From a virus, in the IMG/VR virus record IMGVR_UViG_3300031251_000059, positions 1-39,584 of that record: a stretch of DNA of 39,584 nt. One strand, 5' to 3'. A program made the translations under genes and the position numbers. The notes under the pieces were generated by a model that had not been told where the DNA came from, did no database searches, and was given only the letters and a program-made list of their open reading frames with translations. This document shows, piece after piece, positions 7,761 to 16,523 of the stretch (within the stretch, counting starts at the first letter, position 1; each line of letters opens with the position of its first letter).

Positions 7761-8223
7761 GTACGCGATCGTCGCCGACGTGCAGGGCGCGCTCCACGGG
7801 ATCGCCGTGGCCGCGGGCTATCACGCCGATCTGGCGGCTACTGCCGTAAAACTCGATCCGAACCACAAGATCGAGGATTTGATCGCGCCAGGGGGCCCGC
7901 GGCCATTCGCGATCCTTGAGGTACTCCCGGGTTCATGGGCCTACGATGAATCGCCGTTACAGGTAACGCGGATTCTCCCGATCACGGTGCACTACATCAC
8001 CGACTCCGATCCGACCGATGACACAAGCCGGATCCGGGTGTTTTTCGAATCGGCCGCCGACGTGGAACGGGCGATCGCGGGCGATGTCACGCGATCCGGC
8101 CTGGCGAGTCTGACGACGATCAAGTCGACGAATTACGACACGAACCCGGACGGGTCGCAGATTTGGACCCGCATGGAACTCGAGATCCTGTACCGGCGCA
8201 CGTTCGGCGCGCCGGACCTGTAA
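7744..8223 (+). CDS. tail terminator / completion protein, gpU-like (putative)
   Basis: A 159-residue protein. ATG 7744 overlaps the end of the gpZ-like gene by 17 bases and is the best start; the open frame upstream is only read-through. It starts with a helix (EYAIVADVQGALHGIAVAAG), then alternates strands such as FAILEVLPGSW and ILPITVHYITDSD, a helix VERAIAGDV and a final strand MELEILYRRTFG. This alpha/beta pattern fits tail-terminator proteins that cap the tail tube (lambda gpU, 131 residues). Position between Z-like and tube genes agrees. Sequence identity to gpU is not evident by eye, so the name rests on gene order and fold pattern. Confidence 0.6.
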   Translation: MTPPIEYAIVADVQGALHGIAVAAGYHADLAATAVKLDPNHKIEDLIAPGGPRPFAILEVLPGSWAYDESPLQVTRILPITVHYITDSDPTDDTSRIRVFFESAADVERAIAGDVTRSGLASLTTIKSTNYDTNPDGSQIWTRMELEILYRRTFGAPDL

Positions 8224-8233
8224 GGGGTACGCA

Positions 8234-8476
8234 ATGGCGGATATTCGTATCAGTCGAGTCGAGGCGACCGCGACGATCCCGAACGTCGGCGGGCGCAACA
8301 TCGGGCCCGGGCAACCCGTCGATCTCGACGCGCCGATCGGTGGCGGCCTCACGGTGCGCGACGTGTTCCCGCTCGAGTGGTTCGAACCGGTCACACCGAT
8401 CACGCCGGCGACCTCCGCGGCGCCCGTGCTCACAATCGACCCGGCCACGCCGGCCGGGCCTGAATCTGAGGGGTAG
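8234..8476 (+). CDS. small protein of unknown function in the tail cluster
   Basis: An 80-residue protein starting at ATG 8234 behind AAGGGGTACGCA. I do not recognise the family. Residues 1-55 alternate strand-like stretches and Gly/Pro turns (GRNIGPGQPVDLDAPIGGGL). The last 25 residues are a low-complexity Pro/Ala/Thr tail. It lies between the tail terminator and the tail tube, so a structural accessory role is likely. It ends four bases before the tube gene and is probably translated with it. Confidence 0.7.
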   Translation: MADIRISRVEATATIPNVGGRNIGPGQPVDLDAPIGGGLTVRDVFPLEWFEPVTPITPATSAAPVLTIDPATPAGPESEG

Positions 8477-8479
8477 ATC

Positions 8480-9685
8480 ATGGCGTTGAACATCGGCCGT
8501 AAGGGCCGCCTCTACGTGGTACAGGAAGCCGGCACGCTCGGCGGCAACGGGGCCGGGTACGGCCAGAGTCAGACCGGGGCGAGCGGATCGAACACGCTGT
8601 CGGCCGCGGCGCGCGCGATGCGTCACACCGATTTCAAGGCCGTATTCGACCCGTACAACCGCGTCAATTCGAACGAAAAGAAAACGTCGCCCGGCCGCGT
8701 GGTCGACCTCGATCGGCGTCGCACGGCGGCGCTCTCGAACGTCGCCGGCCTGTTGCGTCCGTCGGGCACGGTCGGCACACGCCCGGAGTGCGATCCGATT
8801 CTGCTGGCGGCGCTCGGCACGTCGACCCTGGCCGCGCTGTCAACGACCGTCAACGACGCCGCGGCGACCACGACAAGCTGCACGTTCACGGCCGTAACGG
8901 GATTGACGATCGGCGATGCGATCGCGCTCGTGGCCGGCGGGAAGACGTACGTGCGGTTCGTGACGAACATCGCGTCGCTTGTCGTCTCGTGGGCGCCCGC
9001 GTTACCCGTCGCCCCGTCGAACTCGTCGGCGGTCAAGTCGGGGGTCACGTACAAGCTGACGACGGGCCTCGCGCTCTCCCTGGCGTTCCTCCATTGCCTC
9101 GACGGGTTCCGGCGGGAACTCAGGGGCGCCGCGGTCGACAAGTTCGCGATCGCCCTCGACGCGAACGCCGAACCCTCGTTCACGGCCTCCGGGCCGGCCT
9201 CGGATCAAGTCTCCGACGCCGCGGCCGTCGCCGACCCGGGCACGTTCACACAGATCGGCGGGAACCCGCCGTCGGGGCTCGTTGGCGAAACCTACATCGG
9301 CGCGACGGCCTATTTGATCAAAAAGGCCGGGCTCTCGATCTCGAACGGGCTCGTCGTTCGAAACGAGGAATACGGCGCGAACGCCGACGCCGGGATCGCG
9401 TCGGAAGTCGTCCGGGCGACGCGGCGCGACGTGGCGCTCACACTCGAGGCCTACACCGAAACGGCGGCGACCCTGTACGACCTGACGAAAGCCGGGACCC
9501 GATCGTCGTTTTTTAATCAGACCGGCCGAACACTCGGCAACATCGTGGCCGTGTACTGTCCGAACGTCTACTGGCACCCGGCCGATACCGACAACCCGGA
9601 AACGGCCGTGTCATGGGCGTTCAAGGGCGAGGCGCGGGAATCGGCCGACGGGCAGAACGACGAAGTGTTCCTCGGGTTGGTCTAG
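8480..9685 (+). CDS. major tail tube protein (putative)
   Basis: A 401-residue protein starting at ATG 8480. It lies between the tail-terminator region and the tail assembly chaperone, where the tube protein stands in lambda-like phages (gpV). It is rich in Thr, Ser, Ala and Val with many short beta stretches. It has no transmembrane or enzyme motif. It begins with a family-like MALNIGRKGRLYVVQE and ends with AVSWAFKGEARESADGQNDEVFLGLV, the kind of C-terminal strand expected for tube subunits. It is longer than gpV (246), leaving room for a surface domain, perhaps around residues 120-200 (inference). A strong hairpin follows the gene, as after the capsid gene, consistent with high expression. 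Confidence 0.72.
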   Translation: MALNIGRKGRLYVVQEAGTLGGNGAGYGQSQTGASGSNTLSAAARAMRHTDFKAVFDPYNRVNSNEKKTSPGRVVDLDRRRTAALSNVAGLLRPSGTVGTRPECDPILLAALGTSTLAALSTTVNDAAATTTSCTFTAVTGLTIGDAIALVAGGKTYVRFVTNIASLVVSWAPALPVAPSNSSAVKSGVTYKLTTGLALSLAFLHCLDGFRRELRGAAVDKFAIALDANAEPSFTASGPASDQVSDAAAVADPGTFTQIGGNPPSGLVGETYIGATAYLIKKAGLSISNGLVVRNEEYGANADAGIASEVVRATRRDVALTLEAYTETAATLYDLTKAGTRSSFFNQTGRTLGNIVAVYCPNVYWHPADTDNPETAVSWAFKGEARESADGQNDEVFLGLV

Positions 9686-9723
9686 GTCCGGGGTCGGTCC
9701 TCAATTCGCGCCCATTCGAACAG

Positions 9724-9750
9724 GGCCCGGCGCACTCCTGGCGCCGGGCC
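9724..9750 (+). terminator. strong hairpin after the tail tube gene
   Basis: GGCCCGGCGC (9724-9733) and GCGCCGGGCC (9741-9750) form a perfect 10-bp stem with a 7-base loop. Flanking CGAAC and GTTCG can extend it with a small bulge. It lies 38 bases after the tube stop in a 169-base gap and is not followed by a T-run. It is probably an attenuator or mRNA end-protector reducing read-through to the chaperone and tape measure genes. Another perfect palindrome, GGCCTCGAGGCC, lies at 9805-9816. Confidence 0.6.
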
Positions 9751-9854
9751 GGTTCGACCCTCCCGGGCGCATCGGCAGAACGGCACGCACCACGGCACGC
9801 GCCCGGCCTCGAGGCCTCCCGGCACGGCGCCGCGGGCCATTCACCGAAGGACCC

Positions 9855-10598
9855 ATGAAGATCCAGACCTTTTACCCGATCACGCTCGACCTCGAGGACC
9901 CGGACACCGGCGAACGCCAGGCGATCCGCGCGCGTGTCGCGCGCCTCACGCTCGAACAGTGCGCGGCGTTCAATCGCGATCTGTACCGGTCGGCGAACCC
10001 GCCGTCGGCCTCCCTTATTGCCAGGCAACCGGACGGCCCGGAACAGGCCCGGCGCACGCTCACGCTCGAGCCAGGGCGCACGATCGAGGGCGCGTTCATC
10101 GTGCCGGCCGACGAAGTCCGCGCGCGTCGCCTGGCCGAAATGGCGCCCGATGCGCGGGCCGCGTTCGAGGCCCTCGAGGACGCCGAAGCCTCAGCGGCCG
10201 ACCGGTTCGTGCGGGAGTCGATCACGGCCTACGTGTCGATTGAACCCGGGCAGTTGTTCGAGGACGGGCCCGACGGCGCGCCCGTGCCCATTGTCACCGG
10301 CGCCGACGTGGTACGGGCGTTCGGCGGGCGGGTCGACGTGCTCCAAGCGTGTTTGCGATCGATTCGCAACGAAAACACCCTGAGTCCCTCAGCAAAAAAA
10401 GCCTTGAGGTCGCGATCCGATTCCGCGCGTATCTCGGACGCGCCGGTGACGGTACCGCCTGGCGCGACACAGGCGCCGACTGTCAGCGGTGCAGGGATCG
10501 CGGCCTCTGTCGTGACCGAGGATGCGGCGCACCCGCAACCGATCCCGTGTTCCGGCTCGAACTCACCGGCGGCGCCGATCGAGGGGATCGGCCGGTAG
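9855..10598 (+). CDS. tail assembly chaperone, short form (gpG-like)
   Basis: A 247-residue protein starting at ATG 9855 behind GAAGGA. It lies between tail tube and tape measure, the fixed place of the lambda G/GT chaperone. The N-terminal 180 residues are charged, with a beta start (IQTFYPITLDLEDPDTGERQAI) and helices (LTLEQCAAFNRDLYRSA, then ARAAFEALEDAEASAADRFV). The last 65 residues, after the A7 run at 10394-10400, are low-complexity Ala/Pro/Ser. Chaperones of this class coat the tape measure protein and recruit tube subunits, and are absent from the mature tail. A -1 frameshift at A7 would replace the low-complexity tail by the next frame. Confidence 0.75.
   Translation: MKIQTFYPITLDLEDPDTGERQAIRARVARLTLEQCAAFNRDLYRSANPPSASLIARQPDGPEQARRTLTLEPGRTIEGAFIVPADEVRARRLAEMAPDARAAFEALEDAEASAADRFVRESITAYVSIEPGQLFEDGPDGAPVPIVTGADVVRAFGGRVDVLQACLRSIRNENTLSPSAKKALRSRSDSARISDAPVTVPPGATQAPTVSGAGIAASVVTEDAAHPQPIPCSGSNSPAAPIEGIGR
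10394..10400 (+). other. A_AAA_AAA slippery heptamer for -1 frameshifting
   Basis: Seven A residues fall as GCA AAA AAA GCC in the chaperone frame, the classical X_XXY_YYZ arrangement. A -1 slip continues at 10400 in a frame open to 10858, ending just inside the tape measure gene. Such sites between chaperone and tape measure genes are nearly universal in siphophages. A7 runs inside genes are very rare in this GC-rich genome. No downstream pseudoknot was worked out. Confidence 0.7.
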
Positions 10599-10858
10599 TG
10601 GACCTGTATACGTGCCCGGTGCTCGATCTCCGCGCGGCCTCGGCCGATCTCGAGGCGTTCGACGCCTGTTATCGCGTCGAGGCGGTCGGCATGACGGCGC
10701 GGTTTGCGCGTATCAGCCTCCCGGCCTCGGGCGGCGTGCTCGAACAGCCGGCGCGCACGTTCGAGGCGATCGGGTTCCTGGCGCGAATCGCTGACGAGGA
10801 ACTCCGCGTGGAACTCGCGAACCGGCGTCGCAGTAACGAGGCGGGGATCGATGGCTGA
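10400..10858 (+). CDS. -1 frame extension of the tail assembly chaperone (gpT-like part), or separate 86-residue gene
   Basis: Read after a -1 slip at 10394-10400, this frame adds 152 residues to the first 182 of the chaperone, giving a 334-residue gpGT-like product. Its codons look used throughout. It contains a cysteine cluster (ADCQRCRDRGLCRDRGCG), then a folded-looking region (VDLYTCPVLDLRAASADLEAFDACYRV and ARIADEELRVEL). In lambda, the T part binds tube subunits while the G part binds the tape measure. The alternative is an independent start at GTG 10598, which overlaps the stop of the short form (TAGTG) and has GAGGGG upstream; this would give only the last 86 residues. Both could operate. 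Confidence 0.65.
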   Translation, partial: SLEVAIRFRAYLGRAGDGTAWRDTGADCQRCRDRGLCRDRGCGAPATDPVFRLELTGGADRGDRPVVDLYTCPVLDLRAASADLEAFDACYRVEAVGMTARFARISLPASGGVLEQPARTFEAIGFLARIADEELRVELANRRRSNEAGIDG

Positions 10859-13800
10859 CGATAAACAGATCACGCTCAAGATCCTCGCCCAGAACGCCGC
10901 GCGCGACGCGTTCCAACAGGTTCGCGACGATGCGAAGGCGGCAGGCCAGGGCGTACAGGATTCGTTCGGCGACGGGATGAAGTCGACGTTCTCGCAGTTC
11001 GAAGCGTTGGCGAAACAAGCCTTCGAAAACCCGGGCGAAGCCGCGAAAAACTTCGCCGAGGGGATCAAGGGCGGTCTGCTGGAATCGCTCACGGGTGCGA
11101 CCGGCGCGATGATCGCCGGCGGCGCCGCGGCTGTGGCGCTGGCCGCCGGCCTGTTCGAACTCGCGAACAAGGCCTCGGAGGTCGGTGAAAACTTACACGA
11201 CATGGAACTCAAAACAGGGATCGGCGTGCCGGCCCTGTCGAACTTGAAAGGCGCGGCCGAACTCGCCGGCGGCACGCTCGATCAAGTCTCGAATGCGATA
11301 TTCAAACTCGAGGCGAACATCGGGTCGGATTCCGCGAAAACGGCCGGCGGCCTGGCGCAGATCGGGCTCTCGCTCGAGGACATCAAATCGCTTTCGCCCG
11401 ATCAACAGTTCCTCGCGATCGCCGACGCGATCAAGCGAACAGAGGACCCGGCGACCCGGGCCGCGGCCGCGGTGGCGATCTTCGGGAAGCAAGGGCGGGA
11501 TCTGCTCCCACTTATGCTCGAACCGCTCGACGATTTGATCCAAAAGTCGCGCGATCTCGGGCTCACGTGGACCGATGAGGAAGCTACGGCGGCGAAAGAA
11601 TTCGAAACGGCGACGCGCGCGCTCAAGCTGGAATTGACGGCGACCGGCACGTCGATCGGGCGCGACCTCACGCCCGCTATGACCGATCTAGTCGCGGCGC
11701 TCGGGTTCGTGGGAGAGAAAACCTCGCTCGTGATCCAGTGGCTCACGCCGCTCGGCCTGGCCTGGAAGGAAACCGCGGCCGAACTCGCGCTATTCAACGC
11801 CGCGGCAGCCGTCTATAACGGAACGGTTGGCGCCGTTCCGACCGTCACGGGTCCGGCGTCGACCTCAGTCAAGGATTGGACGAAAGCGGTACAGGATCGT
11901 GCCGCGGTGCCGCTCGCGCTCGGGCTCGGCGAGGAAAAAACCGCGACACGCGAACTCGACGCACAGATCCAAGCGCACGAGGCCGAGGTTAAGAAAGCCC
12001 AAGCCGAGGAAATCAAGTGGCAAGCCCTGTTACACGAGTTTGCCACGGTCGGCGCGACGGTACAGGACACGATCAACGGGATGGATGGGTCCGTCGTCGA
12101 GGGCACGAAGTACTACCTCGATCACGGCGTCGCCGTCGACAAGATCGCGAAGCTGTACGGGATCACAACGGAACAGGTCAAGGCCGTTCAGACGCAGCTC
12201 GCCTTTACGAATCAGGTCGGCCAGGACACGAACAAAACCTTCAAGGACGCCGCGCCGATTATTGGCCTGATGAATGACCGGTTTGGCGATTCGCACGCGG
12301 CCCTCACCGGATTAGCGAACGACGGGCAGACGCTCACGGCCACGATGATCGGGAACGATTCGGCCGTGTTCAGGTTCGCGAATCAAGAGGCGTACGCGGC
12401 CGAACAGTCGGCCGGGTTGCGATCGGCCCTGGCCGAAGTCAACGCCGAATCGAAGTCGCTCGGCGACGTGCTCGAGGGCACGTTGAAGGGCTCGCTCGGC
12501 GACGTGAACAACCTACTATCGGCCGCGCTCAGTGGCGGCAACGTCGGCCAGGCCGCGAAATCGCTGGCAACGAACCTCGGATCCTCGCTACTCGACGCGA
12601 TCCCGGTTGTCGGCCCGTATATTTCTCAGTTCGCCGGCGCGATCACGTCGGCGCTCTCGAACCTATTCGGCGGGCCCTCGCAGACGGAACTCGACGGCCG
12701 AAAGATCGAGGCCTCGTTCGAACAGGGGTTCGGCGGGTTTCAGGGCATGATGGATCAAGTCGGGGCCGCCTACGCTGCCACGGGTCGATCCGCGCAACAG
12801 GCCCAAGCCGACGTGAAAGCCCTACTCGACGCCGAAAAAGCCGGCGGGCCGGCCGTACAGGCCGTGATCGACCAAATCAACAAGGCCTTTACCGACGAAA
12901 AAACGAACGCCGCGAACGTCGCGACGGGCGTCAACGCGATTGTTACCGCAGTCAAAGCCGTAGGCGCCTCGGCGCCGGCCGCACTACAGGGCATGATCAC
13001 GGCCCTGGAAACATCAACACAACTCACGGCCGACGAAAAAGCGGCGCTCGACGGCCTCGTGCAGAGTGCGACGCCGAACTTCGCGGCGCTGCAACAGACG
13101 GCCGCCAACTATGGGATCTCGCTGGCCGCGTTGGGTCCGAAGTTCCAACAGGCGAACCTCGACGCCTCCGCCAAGACGATTTTTCAGGATTTTACCGACC
13201 TCACGAACGCCGGCGCCGACGTGGGCGGCGTGCTTCAGGGGATGTCCGGCGCGATCTCGCAACTCGTGACCGACTCGATCAAGTTCGGCACGGCGATCCC
13301 GCTCAATATGAAACCCTTGATCGATAACCTCGAGGAATCGGGGCAATTGCTCGACGCCAACGGGCAGCAGATTACAGACATTTCGGGCCTCACGTGGGAG
13401 GACACGCCGCTCGACAAGGGCACGCAAGCGATTGTCAACGCGATCCATGACCTCAATACCACGCTGGCGAACCTGCCAGGCGTGGCGGCGACGGCCGCGG
13501 CCGGGATCGGGTCGGCGCTCACGAGTGCGGCGAACAACGTACCAACGATCCACGTCCCGTACGAGTTTGATCAACAGGGATCGGGCGTGCCGGCGTTCGC
13601 CGACGAGGCGTTCGTGCGGCGGCCGACCCTCGCGATCGTCGGCGACGCGCCCGGCGGCGAATTCGTCTTAAAACCGTCGACCGTGCAGCGGTTGATCGAC
13701 CGCGCGGCAACCCTCGGCGCGTCCGCGGCGCCCGGGATCGATCTATCGGGCCTCGAGGCCGGGATCGCGGGCCTCGGCGATCAACTGGCCGGCCACGTGG

Positions 13801-13877
13801 CGGCGATCTCGCGCATGATGGGCGCGCAACCGTACTTGATTCGCGACGCGATCCTGGCCTCGGGAGGCGGGCGCTAG
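10851..13877 (+). CDS. tape measure protein
   Basis: A 1008-residue protein starting at ATG 10851, overlapping the stop of the chaperone extension, behind GAGGCGGGG. It sets tail length and is ejected with DNA. It shows the usual features: long Ala/Gln/Asp-rich helices, a hydrophobic Gly/Ala segment at about residues 83-105 that could span a membrane, a second one near the middle (around DAIPVVGPYISQFAGAITSALSNLFGG), and a C-terminal part with a short conserved-looking stretch GGEFVLKPSTVQRLIDRA. At about 1.5 angstrom per residue, the tail would be near 150 nm (inference from the general rule). No lytic transglycosylase or peptidase motif is obvious. Confidence 0.9.
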   Translation: MADDKQITLKILAQNAARDAFQQVRDDAKAAGQGVQDSFGDGMKSTFSQFEALAKQAFENPGEAAKNFAEGIKGGLLESLTGATGAMIAGGAAAVALAAGLFELANKASEVGENLHDMELKTGIGVPALSNLKGAAELAGGTLDQVSNAIFKLEANIGSDSAKTAGGLAQIGLSLEDIKSLSPDQQFLAIADAIKRTEDPATRAAAAVAIFGKQGRDLLPLMLEPLDDLIQKSRDLGLTWTDEEATAAKEFETATRALKLELTATGTSIGRDLTPAMTDLVAALGFVGEKTSLVIQWLTPLGLAWKETAAELALFNAAAAVYNGTVGAVPTVTGPASTSVKDWTKAVQDRAAVPLALGLGEEKTATRELDAQIQAHEAEVKKAQAEEIKWQALLHEFATVGATVQDTINGMDGSVVEGTKYYLDHGVAVDKIAKLYGITTEQVKAVQTQLAFTNQVGQDTNKTFKDAAPIIGLMNDRFGDSHAALTGLANDGQTLTATMIGNDSAVFRFANQEAYAAEQSAGLRSALAEVNAESKSLGDVLEGTLKGSLGDVNNLLSAALSGGNVGQAAKSLATNLGSSLLDAIPVVGPYISQFAGAITSALSNLFGGPSQTELDGRKIEASFEQGFGGFQGMMDQVGAAYAATGRSAQQAQADVKALLDAEKAGGPAVQAVIDQINKAFTDEKTNAANVATGVNAIVTAVKAVGASAPAALQGMITALETSTQLTADEKAALDGLVQSATPNFAALQQTAANYGISLAALGPKFQQANLDASAKTIFQDFTDLTNAGADVGGVLQGMSGAISQLVTDSIKFGTAIPLNMKPLIDNLEESGQLLDANGQQITDISGLTWEDTPLDKGTQAIVNAIHDLNTTLANLPGVAATAAAGIGSALTSAANNVPTIHVPYEFDQQGSGVPAFADEAFVRRPTLAIVGDAPGGEFVLKPSTVQRLIDRAATLGASAAPGIDLSGLEAGIAGLGDQLAGHVAAISRMMGAQPYLIRDAILASGGGR

Positions 13878-16060
13878 TGGCGTGGGTCACGCCGACATCG
13901 GCGATCCGCGTGCAACTCGGCGGCGACTACGACGCGCTCGTGAAAGCGGACGGGGCGATCGGGTACTGGCGCCTCGGCGACGCGGTCGGATCCCTCACGG
14001 CGACCGATGCGAGCGGAAACGGGCACACCGGTACCGTCGTGGGCGGCGTGACGTTCGGCCAGGCGACGCCGCAACCGGACACGAACGGCGGCGCCCTGTT
14101 CGACGGATCGACCGGGAAGATCACCCAAAGTGATTCCGCGTTCAATCTCACGCGCGGCCCTCTATCTGTTGAGGCGTGGGTCAAGCGAGGCGCCGGCAGT
14201 TCGGACGCCGGGATCGCCGGCGTCGGGTACGCGAACGGCTATCAATTGAATTGGCACGCCGGCGCGACCTTGTATTTCTACATCGGCGGCGGCGGCAACT
14301 CAGCGAACTTTAATTTCTCGGACGGGACGATCTGGCATCACATGGTCGGCACGTGGGACGGCACGACGGCGACGAACGGGATCAAGCTGTACCTCGACGG
14401 CGTTCTCGTGGCGCAGGGTACCGCGGCCGTAACGACCTTGTCGGCCTCGGGATTCAAGATCGGCCAGAACACGACGTATTTTGCGGGTGCTCTCGACGAT
14501 GTCGCCGTGTACCCGGTCGCCCTTACGGCCGCGCAAGTCGCGGCGCACTATCTCGCGGGCCAGTGGACCGATCTGTCAAAGGACCTCACCGGCGATCCGA
14601 TCGTCCTCGACTACGGGGTTCGAGACACGAACCCGGCGACTCGGATCGCGGGTACGGGAACGCTGACGTTCGGCCTCCGTAACGACGTCAAAAACTCGGG
14701 CGGCGTGCTCGGTTGGTACTCGCCATTCAACGCGAACCGCCGGCCCGGCTGGCAGCACGGCAACCGGGTGCAATACGCGCTAACGTACGGATCGGCCGGC
14801 ACCGTGTATTGGTGCGGGCGCCTCCGCGGGATCGATGCCGCGCCGGGCCAGTGGGAGGCCCGCACGGTGACGTGTACCGCGCTCGATTGGCTCGACGATG
14901 CGGCGCGGCAGAACATGACCGTCGGGATTAGCGCGAACGTGCGCGGCGATCAAGCGGCGTCAGCGTTGATCGCGATTGTCCCGAAGTCACCACTCAGAAC
15001 CGCGATCGGTGTCGGGTCGGACACCTACGTGTACGCGTTCGATAATCTATGGGTCACGTCGACCGTCTTTGCGGGCCTGGCCGACCTGGCGCGATCGGAA
15101 CTCGGGTACATCGGGCAACGCCGCGACGCCGTTGTCGGGCAAACCGTGTTTTACGAGAACCGACACGCCCGCGTCTCGAATAGCGCGCTCCGGGTGACGG
15201 TCGACGGCCTGATGACCGGCCTCGACATCCTCCCGAACGCGGCCGAGATCTATACGCGGTTTCGCGTGACCGATTACCCTCGTACGATCGTCCCACGCGC
15301 GAGCCTCTCGGGCCCGGTCGCCTCCCTCGGGATCTCGAGTGGTCGGGCCGCGCTCTTGCCGGGCCAGTCGATCGCGATCACGTTGAACTATACCGACCCG
15401 GCGAACCGCGGATCATTCATCGGCGCAACTAACATCGTCCCGCCGGCGGCGACCACCGATTACACGGCGAACACGGCGCCCGACGGATCGGGTCTCGACT
15501 GTACCGGGTCGCTCTCGGTCACGCTGACGGCGTGGGCCTCAGCGGCGAAGTTACTGGTCACCCTCGGCGGGGCCCAGGCCGCCTATATCACGAAGTTACA
15601 GGTCCGGGGCGATGCCGTGTTCGCGTTGAACCCGGCGATCGGCGAGTCGGCCGCGTCCGCCTTTCAAGCCCTATACGGCGACAACCTCGCCGACGTGGAT
15701 ATGCCCTATCAAGGGGATCCCGCGTTCGCGTCGAACGCCGCGGCCTATCTGTCACACGTGTACACCCGCACGTCGCCGACGCCTCAGATTAAGACGCTCA
15801 AGTTTTGCGCGAATCGGTCGGACGCGTTCATGGTCGCCGCGGTCCTCGGCGACATTTCCGACCGCGTCGCCGTCGGCGAGATCGTCTCTGGCGTGACGAC
15901 CGATCGGATCTACTACATCAACGCGGTAAAGCTGACGCTCTCGGAACGCGGGCGCCTGGATTGCGAGTGGCAACTTGTTCCCGGCGACGGTAATCACTAT
16001 TGGGTCCTCGGTACCGCGAGCGCGTCTGAACTTGGGTCAACGTCGATCCTGGCCTTGTGA
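13877..16060 (+). CDS. tail tip/hub-like protein with an inserted LamG domain
   Basis: A 727-residue protein starting at GTG 13877, overlapping the tape measure stop. Residues 6-14 (TPTSAIRVQ) and 230-265 (WTDLSKDLTGDPIVLDYGVRDTNP) look like the two halves of the first domain of a siphophage tail protein that normally runs on continuously. Between them, residues about 18-226 form a LamG/concanavalin-like jelly roll: AIGYWRLGDAVG, DASGNGHTG, ALFDGSTGKI, SVEAWVKRG, WHHMVGTWDG, IKLYLDGVLVAQGT and ALDDVAVYPVALTAAQV. LamG domains bind glycans, so this part probably touches cell-surface sugar. The remaining 460 residues are beta-rich and probably form the tail hub or baseplate. No separate lambda M, L, K or I homologue is visible. 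Confidence 0.8.
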   Translation: MAWVTPTSAIRVQLGGDYDALVKADGAIGYWRLGDAVGSLTATDASGNGHTGTVVGGVTFGQATPQPDTNGGALFDGSTGKITQSDSAFNLTRGPLSVEAWVKRGAGSSDAGIAGVGYANGYQLNWHAGATLYFYIGGGGNSANFNFSDGTIWHHMVGTWDGTTATNGIKLYLDGVLVAQGTAAVTTLSASGFKIGQNTTYFAGALDDVAVYPVALTAAQVAAHYLAGQWTDLSKDLTGDPIVLDYGVRDTNPATRIAGTGTLTFGLRNDVKNSGGVLGWYSPFNANRRPGWQHGNRVQYALTYGSAGTVYWCGRLRGIDAAPGQWEARTVTCTALDWLDDAARQNMTVGISANVRGDQAASALIAIVPKSPLRTAIGVGSDTYVYAFDNLWVTSTVFAGLADLARSELGYIGQRRDAVVGQTVFYENRHARVSNSALRVTVDGLMTGLDILPNAAEIYTRFRVTDYPRTIVPRASLSGPVASLGISSGRAALLPGQSIAITLNYTDPANRGSFIGATNIVPPAATTDYTANTAPDGSGLDCTGSLSVTLTAWASAAKLLVTLGGAQAAYITKLQVRGDAVFALNPAIGESAASAFQALYGDNLADVDMPYQGDPAFASNAAAYLSHVYTRTSPTPQIKTLKFCANRSDAFMVAAVLGDISDRVAVGEIVSGVTTDRIYYINAVKLTLSERGRLDCEWQLVPGDGNHYWVLGTASASELGSTSILAL

Positions 16061-16072
16061 GGAACTGAGGTT

Positions 16073-16519
16073 ATGCCTGTCACCACGTGGTCGCCCTATG
16101 CTCGGATCGGTCGCCCGCTCGAGGCGCATGAAGTCGACTCGATCGAGGCCTATCGGGCGCGCCAGGCGGCCACGATCGCGACGCTACAGGCGGCCCGTCC
16201 CTCGATGCGGTTGCGGTCTCCGTTCGACGCCGAGGACAAGCCGATCCCGTTTGTGTCGGCCGGCCGATGGGTATGTCTCTGTCCGCACTGTGGCAACGCG
16301 CCGAGTTTCGATCCGACCTGGCGCGCGGCCCTCTGTTTCGAGTGTGGCGCCCGGTTCCTCGATCTCGACCCGCCGGCGGGATGGGAACAGGCTGAGGCGA
16401 TCCTCATGCGTCGGCCGGCGATGAATTCGCGTCATTGGTTCCCGTGGGCGGAACCGCTCGCGGCCCTCGAGGCCGAAAACCTGGCGCACGGGATCGCGCC
16501 ACTCGGATCGGAGGCGTAA
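16073..16519 (+). CDS. zinc-ribbon protein of the tail region
   Basis: A 148-residue protein starting at ATG 16073 behind GAGGAACTGAGG. The middle holds a treble-clef or zinc-ribbon-like site: C70/C73 (CPHC) and C88/C91 (CFEC), with C68 close by. The C-terminal region has RHWFPWAEPLAALEAENLAHG, a motif I associate with small tail-region proteins of related phages, but I cannot name a family. The gene lies between the hub-like protein and the fibre-like genes, so it may be a tail component or an assembly factor. The exact function is unknown. Confidence 0.75.
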   Translation: MPVTTWSPYARIGRPLEAHEVDSIEAYRARQAATIATLQAARPSMRLRSPFDAEDKPIPFVSAGRWVCLCPHCGNAPSFDPTWRAALCFECGARFLDLDPPAGWEQAEAILMRRPAMNSRHWFPWAEPLAALEAENLAHGIAPLGSEA

Positions 16520-16523
16520 GTAT

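Noticed and set aside
10229-11275. 348-codon minus-strand open frame over the chaperone and tape measure start
   Set aside because: Antisense shadow with no ribosome binding site and low-complexity Ser/Ala/Arg content. The plus-strand genes explain the region.
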